DNA of 49,974 bases from Secundilactobacillus similis DSM 23365 = JCM 2765 (GCF_001311075.1 NZ_BBAD01000017.1:1-49974); one strand, 5' to 3'; counted from the first letter of the stretch, positions 36,384 through 45,911 are shown. Notes: a model not told the origin generated them from the letters alone. Numbers and translations: made by a program.

Positions 36384-39114
36384 TTAAGCAATCTTATCCC
36401 GGTGCATCTTATCCCACTGCAACCGGCCAAGTTTGACGATTTCCGTCACAATCAGGACCACGATCCCAGCGATGATCGGTACTAACCAACCGTACGTGAA
36501 GTTCGCGCTGGTGGTGTGGAAGATGTCTTGCATGAATGGCAGGTAGATAATGCCCATCTGCAGGACAATCAAAGCGGCGATGATGTAGAAAGCCATCTTG
36601 TTTTGGAAGAAGTATTTTGAAATAACGGGGTGGTTATTCCGCAAGTTGAACAGGTAGAAAATCTTACCGAAGATCACCACGTTTAACGTCATGGTACTGC
36701 CGACTAAGGCACTGATACCGTGGCCAACTAAGGCGTCGTAGGCGAACATTCCTAACCCGGCAATCAGTAACGAGACGTAAACCACTTCGAACACGTCCAT
36801 CTTGGACAAAATCCCAGCCTTAACGTCTCGCGGACCACGAACCATGATGCCACTTTCGACCGGTTCGAAGATGAAGGCAAATTGAATCGTTAACGCTGAC
36901 ACCATGTTGATCCACAACAGTTGAGTTGGGTAGAGTGGCAACGATTGGTCCATCACGATACTGAGGACCACGATCAGACCTTCCGCGAAACTGGTTGGTA
37001 ACAGGAAGCGAATCGTCTTACGAATGTTATCGAAGACGTGACGGCCTTCCTTAACGGCGGCGAGGATGGTGGTGAAGTCGTCGTTAGCCAGAACCATATC
37101 GGCGGCACCCTTGGCCACATCGGTCCCCTTGATCCCCATGGCAACCCCAATATCGGCTTGCTTGAGGGCGGGGGCGTCGTTGACCCCGTCACCCGTCATT
37201 GAAACAACGTGACCGTTGGCTTGTTGGGCGCGCACGATTCGCAGTTTATCAGCGGGGGTGGTTCGGGCGAAGACGGTGTAACTATCGATAACGTTTTGAA
37301 GCTGTTCATCAGACAGTTCGTTTAATTCAGGACCGGTAATCGCCTTCGGATTATCGGCTAAATTCAGTTGCTTAGCAATGGCAGCGGCCGTTTCAGGGTC
37401 GTCACCGGTAATCATCTTAACTTGGATCCCAGCGAAGCGTAACTGCTTCACAGCGTCCGCAACTTCAGGACGAGGTGGGTCAATGATGCCGACTAACCCG
37501 ACAAGCTTTAAGCCGTCACCGATTTGGTTGGCATCGATCTCGGTAATTTCCCGGGACATGATTTGGTAACCCATCGCAACCACTCGCTTACCTTGGCGAG
37601 TCAGTTGGCTCATTTGATCAGCCATACTGCCGGCTTCAACTTGGCCACCGTGGTCTTGAACCAGTTTGGCCAAGGTTTGTGGCGCCCCTTTCACAAGGAG
37701 GACGCGTTGGTCGTTAAAATCAACTAATCGAGCGGAATAACGGAAAGCGGAGTCGAATGGTAACGAATCGATTTCAGCCGCTTCCGGGGTTTCACCAGTT
37801 AACTTATGGAAGAGGGCGGTCAACGCCCCATCGGTTGGTTCACCGGTCAGTTGCCACTGGTCATTTTCAAAGTTGAAGACGGCGTCAGAAGTCTGACCGG
37901 CGATTTCAACTAACCAGTTTAAGTTGTCGTTATGACGCCAATCGACTTCTTGACCATCAGTTGTCAGGACTTGACCAGCATCATCGTAGCCAACACCAGA
38001 AACGGTATATTGATTATCGGCGGTCAGAATATCGGTGACCGTCATTTCGTTCTTGGTTAAGGTCCCGGTTTTATCGGTGTTAATGATGTCCACGGCCCCC
38101 AGTGTTTCAACGGCGGGCAACGTTTTAACGATCGCGTGTTGCTTGGTCAGTTGACGGGTTCCCATGGCCAGCACCACTGAGGTACTAGCGGGCAGTCCTT
38201 CAGGCATTGACCCAACGACCATTGTGACGACGGCGATTAACAGTTGGTAAACTGTAAACTTGGATGATTGCACCCAGGATGAACAGTAACACGGCAGCAA
38301 TCACAATCGCTAAGGATAAGCCGAACCCTAACCGATTCAGGTTTTGCATTAACGGCGTTGGCTTTTCCTTGACTTCAGCAACATCTTGTTGGATCTTCCC
38401 AATTTCGGTGTGCGCACCAGTGGCAATCACGATCCCTAACCCAGAACCGCTGGTAACGGCCGTCGAGGCAAATGCCTGGTTGCGACGTTCAGCTAGTGGG
38501 AGGTTCGCGTCATCAATGGCGTCTTCGATCTTTTCCTGGGAGTCAGTTTCACCCGTCAACACGGATTCTTGAATCTTCAAGTTATCCGCGTCGATCAAAC
38601 GAAGGTCGGCTGGCACTGAATCCCCAGCCTCTAGTCGAACCAAGTCACCCGTAACTAATTCACGTGACGGTAACGTGGTTAATTGACCATCCCGGATCAC
38701 GAAGCTTTCCGAAACTAAGAGTTCCTTGATCTTGGAAAGGGCGTTATCCGCAGAAACTTCTTGGAAATACCCGATAAAGGCGTTCGCAATGATCACCAGT
38801 CCGATAACGATTGAATCGGAGTAGTGGTGCAAGAAGAAGGTCAAAATTGCGGCGGCCGCCAAGATGTAAATGATACTGTTATTGAATTGCTTCAAAAACC
38901 GCAACAAGTTAGACACTTTTTTAGCTTCAAGTTCGTTCGGGCCTTGTTGGTTCAGTCGTTTTGTTGCCTCATCAGTGCTGAGACCTGCTTGACCGTCCGT
39001 TTGCCACTGTTGTTCCAAACCAGAAGTACTTTGTTGCCAGACTTGTTGCTGACTGGGTCCAGCGTCAGCGCTGTCTTCAGTCGGAGTTGTTAATTGATTG
39101 TCATCTAATGCCAT
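36384..39114 (-). CDS. Type II cation-transporting P-type ATPase, one frameshift
   Basis: The N-terminal frame (39114-38200) and the main frame (38300-36384) overlap and join to about 910 residues. The break lies around 38235-38270, after LFILGAIIQVYSLP and before LLIAVVTMVVGSMPEGLPAS. Unlike other breaks here it needs two added bases or one removed. Motifs are TGETDSQEK, PEGLPAST in TM4, DKTGTLTKNEM, KGAPQ, TGDGVNDAPAL and TSFAEGLIVV. PEGLP is the PMCA/SERCA-like type, suggesting Ca2+ or Mn2+. It is divergent from mntH with possible MntR boxes between, which favours a manganese-linked role. The start ATG follows AAAGGATGA. Confidence 0.87.
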
Positions 39115-39147
39115 GTTAAAAAATCATCCTTTCGTGTGTGCAAGTGA

Positions 39148-39186
39148 TTAGCGATCTGGAATTACCAAATTGTAACGATCTTCCAA
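39148..39186 (-). CDS. Possible 12-residue leader peptide of the P-type ATPase
   Basis: On the minus strand AGAAGGGATTAAC precedes a TTG at 39186 that opens MEDRYNLVIPDR and stops at 39148, 34 bases before the ATPase ATG. The ribosome binding site has correct spacing. The coding part overlaps a hairpin (TTGGAA/TTCCA with GTTAC/GTAA). Translation of this peptide could therefore change leader folding. Such a short frame can arise by chance. Confidence 0.35.
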   Translation of the reverse strand: MEDRYNLVIPDR

Positions 39187-39282
39187 GTTAATCCCTTCTT
39201 TCAGTAGTGTTAATTAATAGATTATCTAAGCTATCGCATAAAGGCAAGCTAATTCTCTCGAAAATGAGACGTTTACTTTATT

Positions 39283-39294
39283 TTGGCTAGCCAA
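39283..39294. promoter_or_regulatory. Possible MntR (DtxR-type) box 1
   Basis: TTGGCTAGCCAA is a perfect 12-bp palindrome in the intergenic region between the divergent ATPase and mntH. It resembles box 2 in its centre (GGCTA-CC). Confidence 0.45.
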
Positions 39295-39382
39295 CTTTTT
39301 TATCTAATTCTATTAAATCACATCAAGACCGTGGTTGTAACTAAGAAAGCGCTTTTTCAAAACCAAGTTATACCATCTTTGG

Positions 39383-39399
39383 TTTAAGGCTACCCTAAA
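39383..39399. promoter_or_regulatory. Possible MntR (DtxR-type) box 2
   Basis: TTTAAGGCTACCCTAAA is a near-palindrome of the form expected for manganese repressors of the DtxR family. It ends about 30 bases before the mntH -10 box (TACAAT, 39429-39434). Confidence 0.5.
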
Positions 39400-39472
39400 A
39401 AGTATTTTAAAAATTAAATAAACTATTGTACAATGACTGTGATTTAAAAATTCATGAAGGGTGGTCATTCAA

Positions 39473-41059
39473 TTGGAGAATGAAAACGTCCCTCGCAAAC
39501 ATCGGTTGATCGAGTATGCGAACGGGAAATCACTAGAAGAGATCAACGGTACGGTCGAAGTGCCAAAAGGCAAGGGGTTCTGGAAAACGCTGTTTATGTA
39601 CTCAGGGCCTGGCGCGTTAGTTGCGGTGGGTTACATGGATCCTGGTAACTGGTCAACGTCCATCACCGGGGGCCAAAATTTCCAGTACTTACTGATGTCT
39701 GTTATCTTAATGTCAAGTTTGATCGCGATGTTACTACAGTACATGGCGGCTAAACTTGGCATCGTGAGCCAGATGGATCTCGCGCAAGCCATTCGCGCGC
39801 GGACCAGTAAATCATTAGGTGTTGTGTTATGGCTATTGACCGAATTAGCGATTATGGCGACGGATATCGCCGAAGTTATTGGGGCAGCGATTGCGCTGTA
39901 CTTGTTATTCCACATTCCATTGGTGATTGCGGTGTTCATTACCGTATTTGACGTTTTATTACTGCTATTATTAACCAAAATTGGATTCCGGAAGATTGAA
40001 GCCATCGTGGTTTGTTTGATTTTGGTCATCTTGTTTGTGTTCTTGTACCAAGTGATTCTGTCACGGCCTGATTGGGGCGGTGTTTTTGCCGGCTTGATGC
40101 CAACGACCCGGACGTTCTCCGGTTCAGAACACGTTGCGGGCATGACCCCAATTTCAGGGTCATTAGGGATTATTGGGGCAACGGTGATGCCACATAACCT
40201 CTACTTGCATTCAGCGGTTTCTCAATCACGAAAGATTGACCATACCGATGAAGAAGACGTGGCTCGGACGGTTCGGTTCTCAACTTGGGACTCAAACATT
40301 CAATTATCATTTGCGTTCGTGGTCAACTCATTGCTGCTGATCATGGGGGTTGCGGTCTTCAAGAGCGGTGCCGTTAAGGACCCATCGTTCTTCGGCTTGT
40401 TCCAAGCACTATCAGATACGTCAATGTTAAGTAACGGTGTGTTGATTGGCGTTGCTAAATCCGGTATTTTGTCCATTTTGTTTGCGGTGGCACTGTTAGC
40501 ATCTGGTCAAAACTCCACGATCACCGGGACGTTAACGGGTCAAGTGATCATGGAAGGATTCGTCCACATGCGGATGCCACTTTGGCTCCGTCGTTTGGTT
40601 ACCCGGTTGATTTCTGTGGTACCAGTGTTGATTTGTGTTGGGTTAACGGGTGGTCAATCCGCTATTAAGCAACACGAAGCCCTGAATAATTTGATGAATA
40701 ATTCGCAAGTCTTCTTGGCGTTCGCCTTACCATTCTCAATGTTGCCACTGTTGATGATGACCAACAGTGAGTTAGAAATGGGCAAGCGGTTCAAGAACAA
40801 CTTCCTAGTTAAGTTGTTTGGCTGGATCTCCGTTATTGCGCTCACGTTCCTGAACATGAAGGGCCTACCGGGTTCCGTTGAAGGATTCTATGGCGACAAC
40901 GCAACGAAGGCACAGTTGATGCAGGCTGATGTTATTGCATACGTCTTGATTGCGGCCGTCTTAGCATTGTTGGTTTGGACCATCTACGATCTGCATCGCG
41001 GTAACAAGCGGTTAGCAGCCAAGTTGAACGGCACGGATGAAGCCGCTACGGAGGCGTAA
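39473..41059 (+). CDS. mntH: NRAMP-family Mn2+/H+ symporter MntH
   Basis: About 528 residues, eleven to twelve spans. The metal-binding motifs are intact: DPGNWSTSITGG in TM1 and GATVMPHNLYLHSA in TM6 (Asp, Asn and Met ligands). It imports Mn2+, which lactobacilli accumulate as an antioxidant and enzyme cofactor. The start is uncertain. GTG at 39461 lies directly on the AAGGGTGG ribosome binding site, so TTG at 39473 is preferred. A universal stress protein gene follows after 7 bases, forming an operon. Confidence 0.93.
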   Translation: MENENVPRKHRLIEYANGKSLEEINGTVEVPKGKGFWKTLFMYSGPGALVAVGYMDPGNWSTSITGGQNFQYLLMSVILMSSLIAMLLQYMAAKLGIVSQMDLAQAIRARTSKSLGVVLWLLTELAIMATDIAEVIGAAIALYLLFHIPLVIAVFITVFDVLLLLLLTKIGFRKIEAIVVCLILVILFVFLYQVILSRPDWGGVFAGLMPTTRTFSGSEHVAGMTPISGSLGIIGATVMPHNLYLHSAVSQSRKIDHTDEEDVARTVRFSTWDSNIQLSFAFVVNSLLLIMGVAVFKSGAVKDPSFFGLFQALSDTSMLSNGVLIGVAKSGILSILFAVALLASGQNSTITGTLTGQVIMEGFVHMRMPLWLRRLVTRLISVVPVLICVGLTGGQSAIKQHEALNNLMNNSQVFLAFALPFSMLPLLMMTNSELEMGKRFKNNFLVKLFGWISVIALTFLNMKGLPGSVEGFYGDNATKAQLMQADVIAYVLIAAVLALLVWTIYDLHRGNKRLAAKLNGTDEAATEA

Positions 41060-41066
41060 ATCGAAG

Positions 41067-41504
41067 ATGACAAAAACTGATTTTAAGCACATTTTAGTTG
41101 GAGTTGATGATTCAGCGGATGCACTGTTAGCGTTTGATTACGCGATTCATACGGCACAGCAATTAGGTGCGCGTTTGACGATCGTCTCCGTGTTAGAGAG
41201 TCACGAAATGAGCGTCTATCAAGTAATGGATAAGGACTACATTCACGGTGAACGCCGGGAATTGGAAGCCCATATCCAAAAATACCTCCAGCAAGCACAA
41301 GCGGCGGGCATCGAAAACGTCAATGCTATCGTGTCGGAAGGCAATCCGGGGGAAACGATTGTGAATGATGTGATCCCGCACGTCAAACCGGACTTGTTAG
41401 TAATTGGTTCCATTGCCAAGAAGGGCGTTCAACGTCGCTTTGGGAGCCAAGCGGCTTACATGGCGAAGTATGCGCCGGTGTCGGTGATGGTGATTAGAGA
41501 GTGA
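41067..41504 (+). CDS. Universal stress protein, UspA family
   Basis: 145 residues, a single Usp domain. The first strand holds HILVGVDDSADALLAFDYA. The C-terminal VIGSIAKKGVQRRFGSQAAY then VSVMVIRE approximates the nucleotide-binding loop G-x2-G-x9-G-S. Usp proteins bind ATP or other nucleotides and appear under stress. It is co-transcribed with mntH. The ATG at 41067 has GGAGG 12 bases away, inside the end of mntH. The stop codon (41502-41504) lies within the first arm of palindrome A4. Confidence 0.9.
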   Translation: MTKTDFKHILVGVDDSADALLAFDYAIHTAQQLGARLTIVSVLESHEMSVYQVMDKDYIHGERRELEAHIQKYLQQAQAAGIENVNAIVSEGNPGETIVNDVIPHVKPDLLVIGSIAKKGVQRRFGSQAAYMAKYAPVSVMVIRE

Positions 41505-41640
41505 AAAGGCGCGGTTAGGGCCCAGAATATAAGACAAATAAAGCGTAGCACCCCGGGTTTGGGTGCTACGCTTTATTTGTCTTATATGGCCGGGCCCTGC
41601 GCCTTTTCACTCGTTTCGGCTAGATGACAGTATTGAAGTA
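41501..41640 (+). repeat. Family A palindromic repeat, copy A4, overlapping the usp stop codon
   Basis: Outer arms GTGAAAAGGCGC (41501-41512) and GCGCCTTTTCAC (41599-41610) are perfect. GGGCCC/GGGCCC and a 27-bp stem starting ATATAAGACAAATAAAGCG lie inside, with a short loop. TTTCGGC follows at 41613, but no CGCCGAAA partner or tail is found, so the 3' half is missing or replaced. Confidence 0.8.
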
Positions 41641-41692
41641 ATTGAAATAGCTTTGATGATGTATCAGTTAGGAAGTCACGTTCGATGCTTAC

Positions 41693-41737
41693 CCAGCAAA
41701 TCTTTACGACCACAATGTAGTAGTGAAGATTTGCTGG
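41693..41737. repeat. Isolated 12-bp inverted repeat
   Basis: CCAGCAAATCTT (41693-41704) and AAGATTTGCTGG (41726-41737) are perfect complements with a 21-base loop. No T-run follows. It lies between repeats A4 and A6 and its role is unknown. Confidence 0.6.
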
Positions 41738-41820
41738 AAAGTAGGCTAATGACGTAGCCGGTGTAATCGATGATCCGATACAAAGAGGTTTATATGTAGG
41801 AAACGTTGCGGTTGACCATA

Positions 41821-42062
41821 ACAGAGTGGTCCTGGCGACGTGCATTCTGGCAACGTTTGTTTCGGCGCCATTGGAGATTGAATGTTCCGGGATTTGACGA
41901 CAATGTATGTACTAATTCAAAACCTTTTCCCTTCACCACGCCGAAACGCGTTCGGAGAAGCAGAAGGTTATGTCTAAGGCGGGCCAAGCAAAAGTACCCA
42001 AAAACCGGGTACTTTCACTTGGCCGCCTTAGACGCCACCTTCTAACCGCTTCTCCGAACGCT
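41821..42062 (-). repeat. Family A palindromic repeat, copy A6, inverted
   Basis: Read on the minus strand, the hairpin (42062-41948) has outer arms CGTTCGGAGAAGC/GCTTCTCCGAACG. The inner stem contains GGCGGCCAAG-type sequence close to that of A5. CGTTTCGGCGTGG, then GGCGCCGAAAC at 41868-41860, then the AATGCACGTCGCC tail complete the family order. 42063-42183 holds only the ATPase promoter (TACAAT near 42133). Confidence 0.85.
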
Positions 42063-42183
42063 CTAATATTCCAAAATCATAAACAATAATTATTCTAAGC
42101 TAACTGTTAGGAAACTCGGAATATCCTAGTGTACAATTGAGATAAGGAATAGTTCAACGATACACATATAGGAGGTGGCGACA

Positions 42184-43982
42184 ATGTTAAAGCTTTCGAA
42201 TTACAAACGGCTCTGGGCAGTTTTGATTGTTGGGGTGATTGCCCTGATCCTCAACTTCGGTCTTCAGCAGGCGCTTTGGGCACAAATCGTCGTGACCATC
42301 TTGGGCTCACTGATTGCGCTATTAATGTTGGTCGATATGGTCAAAACGCTTCGGTCAGGTAAATTTGGGGTCGACTTACTCGCAATCACTGCGGTGGTTG
42401 CGACGTTGGCAATTGGTGAATACTGGGCGGCTTGATCGTCTTATTGATGCTGACCGGTGGGGATGCGCTGGAAGACTATGCTGCGCACAAGGCCAACTCA
42501 GATTTGCAGGCGCTGTTGGAGAAATCACCTCAACAAGCGCATTTGATGAACGGGGATGCTGTGACGGCGATTCCGGTTGAAAAGGTTCAGGTTGGCGATC
42601 ATTTGTTGGTGAAACCTGGCGATGTTGTGCCGGTTGATGGCACGATTTTAAGTGGGCAATCATCACTGGATGAAGCCTCGCTGACTGGTGAATCCCGGCC
42701 CGTCGATAAAGTAGTTGGTGATACGTTGATGTCTGGATCAGTCAACGGTGATGGGTCGCTTGAAATGGTGGCTGATCAGCGAGCTGAAGACAGTCAGTAC
42801 CAAAACATCATTCGGTTAGTGAAGCAGGCGGAAGAACAACCGGCACACTTTGTTCGGATGGCGGACCGGTATGCGGTGCCGTTTACGATTTTGGCGTACA
42901 TTATCGCTGGAACGGCGTGGGCGGTTTCAAAGGATCCGACCCGTTTTGCACAAGTGTTGGTGGTGGCCTCACCTTGTCCGTTGATTTTGGCGGCGCCGGT
43001 GGCTCTGGTTGCCGGGATGAGTCGAGCCAGCCAAAGTGGGATCATCGTGAAGACTGGGACCACGTTAGAGAAGCTGGCGAAGGTCCAGACGGTCGCATTT
43101 GATAAAACTGGGACAATTACTCAAGGTAACTTAAAAGTGACGGAAACGCGGCCAGAAACGGGCTGGACGGCAGAGCAGGTGTTGACCCTTGCGGCGGCCG
43201 CTGAACAGCAGTCTAACCATATTCTTGCTCGGTCACTGGTTCAAGCTGCGCCAGCGCAATTACCAGCGGCAACCGCTGTCGTTGAAACCACTGGTGGTGG
43301 CGTTCAAGCTACTATTGATGGGCAGATTGTCAGAGCTGGTAAAGCTGATTTCGTGCTACCAGCCGGTGCGATTCAACGGGTTGATGAAACCGCAGTTTAC
43401 GTTGCGGTGGCTGAACAGTATATCGGCTGCGTTATCTTTGAAGACGAACTTCGACCAGAGGCGCCAGCAACGATGACGAAACTGCACCAAATGGGGATTC
43501 ATCACCTGATGATGATTTCGGGTGACCGCAAACCAATTGCTGAAAAGATTGCGGGTGCGGTTGGAATCGATGAAATTCACGCGGAATGTTTACCAAACGA
43601 TAAAATTGAAGTGTTGAAAGAAGTTGCCGAAGATCGCCGGCCAGTCGCCATGGTGGGGGATGGCGTTAACGATGCGCCATCCCTGGTCACCGCGGATGTC
43701 GGGCTGGCAATGGGCGCTCACGGTGCCACTGCGGCCAGTGAATCGGCGGATGCTGTCATTTTGAAGGATGACTTACAACGGGTGGCGACCGCGGTCGTTA
43801 TTTCCCGGGAAACGATGTCGGTTGCCCGGCAGTCAGTGTTGATTGGGATTCTAATTTGTACGATCCTGATGTTGATCGCCAGTTTTGGCGTGATCCCGAC
43901 GATCATCGGGGCGCTGTTCCAAGAAGTTGTCGACACCGTGACGATCCTGTGGGCCTTGCGGGCGCGGACGGCTAGAACGTGA
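42184..43982 (+). CDS. Heavy-metal P1B-type ATPase with SPC motif, P1B-5-like, one frameshift
   Basis: About 599 residues after one base is restored near 42430 (first frame ends IGEYWAA; the next begins LIVLLMLTGGDALEDYAA). Motifs are TGESRPVDK, SPCPLILAAPVALVAG in place of CPC, DKTGTIT, QSNHILA and GDGVNDAPSL. The terminal helix reads LFQEVVDTVTILWALRA. SPCPL with QE-x-x-D is unlike the Cu or Zn classes and nearest to the P1B-5 pattern (TPC plus QExxD) linked to Ni/Fe/Co. There is no N-terminal metal-binding domain. ATG at 42184 lies behind AGGAGGTGGCGAC. No regulator gene is adjacent. Confidence 0.85.
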
Positions 43983-44225
43983 GCGAATTTGGCGGCGTTT
44001 GGCACGGCGTTCCAGAATAAGTGACAAAACGAAGATGAGATTACTGATGAGGGCAAGTAAGCCTAAGACTACAGAAAATAGCAGATTATGATGGAACAGG
44101 CTAATAACAAATAGCGGCAGGGTAATGAGCAGGATAAGGGTATCAAAAACGTTTAACGCATGTGCCCAGCGGTTATAGGGTGGTTTAATAAATTGGTTTT
44201 GTTGGTGAAATTCAAATTTGAACAC
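43851..44225 (-). CDS. Small membrane protein convergent with and overlapping the P1B-type ATPase gene
   Basis: A GTG at 44225 follows AGGAGG with 7 bases between. About 75 residues contain two membrane helices (LNVFDTLILLITLPLFVISL and VVLGLLALISNLIFVLSL), then a basic ERRAKRRQIRSR stretch. Beyond that the frame is merely antisense to the ATPase. One missing base near 43990 would end the protein at a TAG at 43972. I suspect the true product is about 85 residues. Function not recognised. Confidence 0.5.
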   Translation of the reverse strand: MFKFEFHQQNQFIKPPYNRWAHALNVFDTLILLITLPLFVISLFHHNLLFSVVLGLLALISNLIFVLSLILERRAKRRQIRSRSSRPRPQGPQDRHGVDNFLEQRPDDRRDHAKTGDQHQDRTN

Positions 44226-44281
44226 TAAGTGACCTCCTATAGATGGTTGATACGTTAATCGTACTGCCCAAGCTACAAACT

Positions 44282-44326
44282 AAAAAGCAACTGATGGTTG
44301 ATTTCAACGACCATCAGTTGCTTTTT
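44282..44326. terminator. Intrinsic terminator of the hydroquinone reductase gene
   Basis: AAAAAGCAACTGATGGT and ACCATCAGTTGCTTTTT pair around an 11-base loop. Confidence 0.8.
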
Positions 44327-44335
44327 GAGTTACCC

Positions 44336-45256
44336 TTAATTTTCCCACTTACTCATATCTGGTCCCAGTGGTAAAACGTGGTCAAAATCGGTCACCGTTT
44401 CACTCACTTGGAAGAAGTGTTGCTTGATCGCCAGAAAGTCGGTATTTTGTTTAAATGCCGGAATCTGGTAACAAGCTTTTGCGTACCGCCAGAGGTTCGG
44501 GAAGTCCTCGAGCCGCTTTTGATTAAGTTTGTTTTGGAAGTAATAAACGAGATCAAACCGAACTAATCGAACGAATAACAGTAGGTCCGATAGCGTTACG
44601 TGGTCACCGAACAAGAAGGGTTGATCAGCGAGTCGGTCGTCAAATTCAGCCAGTTGATCAAAGAACTGGTTGGATAGTCGTTCGTAGTCGGCTTGCGTGG
44701 TCACGTCGTTGATTTCGTTAACCGGCTTAGAAAGGTTATCGATGATTTGCTGGTTCATGGCGAGAATCTCATCACGTTGGGCTGCGGGTAGAACATCTGG
44801 TGCATCGGCGGCAACGTAGTCGTGCCATTCGGTTGCGAGTTCGGGTAATAGCGTACCCGATTCGCCGTTAACGACTTTACCGGTTTGTCGGTCAACTAAA
44901 GCTGGCACCGAAGCTCGGGCGCTAAAGGTTGGATCGGCTTTGCGGTAACTCTCACCGAGACTGGTCGTGTGTAAAATTGGATCAGTATCTCCCTCGTGAG
45001 GGCCGTAGAACCAATCGTCGTTAATGCCATCGTGGCGAAGGGCGTAGACCGGACTTTTGGCGATGACGTGGTCTAAACCGAGAATATCAATCAACATTGC
45101 GACGGGCGTTGCCCAAGGACAGAATCGGCCCCAAACTAAGCTGTAACGGTTGGGTTCAACGGGAAGCTCGCCAGTTGAAAATTTTAAATCAAACGTTGAA
45201 TTAGTAGGCTGCTTGGGTTGCCAAGCACAAGCGGCGTTATCGGAAGTGGTTGCCAT
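44336..45256 (-). CDS. Xi-class glutathione transferase, S-glutathionyl-hydroquinone reductase
   Basis: 306 residues. The catalytic motif F-C-P-W-A (RFCPWATPVAML) and the tail YQIPAFKQNTDFLAIKQHFF are diagnostic of the YqjG/ECM4 family. These enzymes reduce glutathionyl-hydroquinones, removing glutathione from quinone adducts. Substrate-pocket residues such as GPHEGDTDPI look normal. The start ATG follows GAGGTCTTC with acceptable spacing. It is monocistronic. Confidence 0.9.
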   Translation of the reverse strand: MATTSDNAACAWQPKQPTNSTFDLKFSTGELPVEPNRYSLVWGRFCPWATPVAMLIDILGLDHVIAKSPVYALRHDGINDDWFYGPHEGDTDPILHTTSLGESYRKADPTFSARASVPALVDRQTGKVVNGESGTLLPELATEWHDYVAADAPDVLPAAQRDEILAMNQQIIDNLSKPVNEINDVTTQADYERLSNQFFDQLAEFDDRLADQPFLFGDHVTLSDLLLFVRLVRFDLVYYFQNKLNQKRLEDFPNLWRYAKACYQIPAFKQNTDFLAIKQHFFQVSETVTDFDHVLPLGPDMSKWEN

Positions 45257-45368
45257 GATGAAGACCTCGATTTCGTGTAAGTTAGGTTTAGTGTACCTAA
45301 TTTTAACGCGAAAGGGTATTGATTAGCTTGCGGACAATTGAATTTTGATGACGAAAAAGATGTGCTAC

Positions 45369-45911
45369 TTAGCGATACTGCTGGCGAAAATAATCCGTCG
45401 CCCAAAGACCATAAACCATGCTGCCTGGAATCAGGATCAATAAAAATATCCCTAGTTCAATGAGCATCGTGAGCGGATCCTTAAAGATGGGCTCGTGCCA
45501 GGCGAGCTGTTCGATAACGTAGATGACAATCATGACGACAAATGAGTAACTAAAAAATGTGCCACCAAACAGCCAGAAAATAAAGTTCTTCTTTCCCCAG
45601 CGTGGATCATTGTGGTAGTGCTTATAAAGCAGTGTTCCGATCGGGCCAAACCGAAACCGCATTTTTTTAAGGGTTTTCAGTTGGCGGGCATCCTTTTGAA
45701 GTTGGGTCATATAGCTTGCATCTCCCTTGAGCATGATATCCAGCGACAGGTCGTACAGGTCGCTGATTTTGATCAGAGTCGGGATGTCAGGATAGTTTTT
45801 GCCGGTCTCCCAATTTGAGACGGTTTGGCGCGCAACGTGGAGTTGATCGGCAACTTGTTGCTGAGTGAGACTCAGGTCCTCCCGACGTTGTTTTAGCGTG
45901 GTCCCTAACAT
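45369..45911 (-). CDS. XRE-type HTH regulator with membrane domain
   Basis: 180 residues. The HTH (LKQRREDLSLTQQQVADQL then HVARQTVSNWETGKNYPD) occupies the first 60 residues. A basic linker follows, then two or three membrane helices (FIFWLFGGTFFSYSFVVMIV, LTMLIELGIFLLILIPGSM). It has the same layout as the protein at 35784-36298 and is intact. AAAGGAGCACGTC precedes the ATG. Targets unknown; neighbouring genes give no clue. Confidence 0.85.
   Translation of the reverse strand: MLGTTLKQRREDLSLTQQQVADQLHVARQTVSNWETGKNYPDIPTLIKISDLYDLSLDIMLKGDASYMTQLQKDARQLKTLKKMRFRFGPIGTLLYKHYHNDPRWGKKNFIFWLFGGTFFSYSFVVMIVIYVIEQLAWHEPIFKDPLTMLIELGIFLLILIPGSMVYGLWATDYFRQQYR

Noticed and set aside
41563-42045. 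Several 60-90 codon frames between usp and the P1B-type ATPase gene
   Set aside because: All fall within palindromes A4 and A6 or the hairpin between them and have no start signals.
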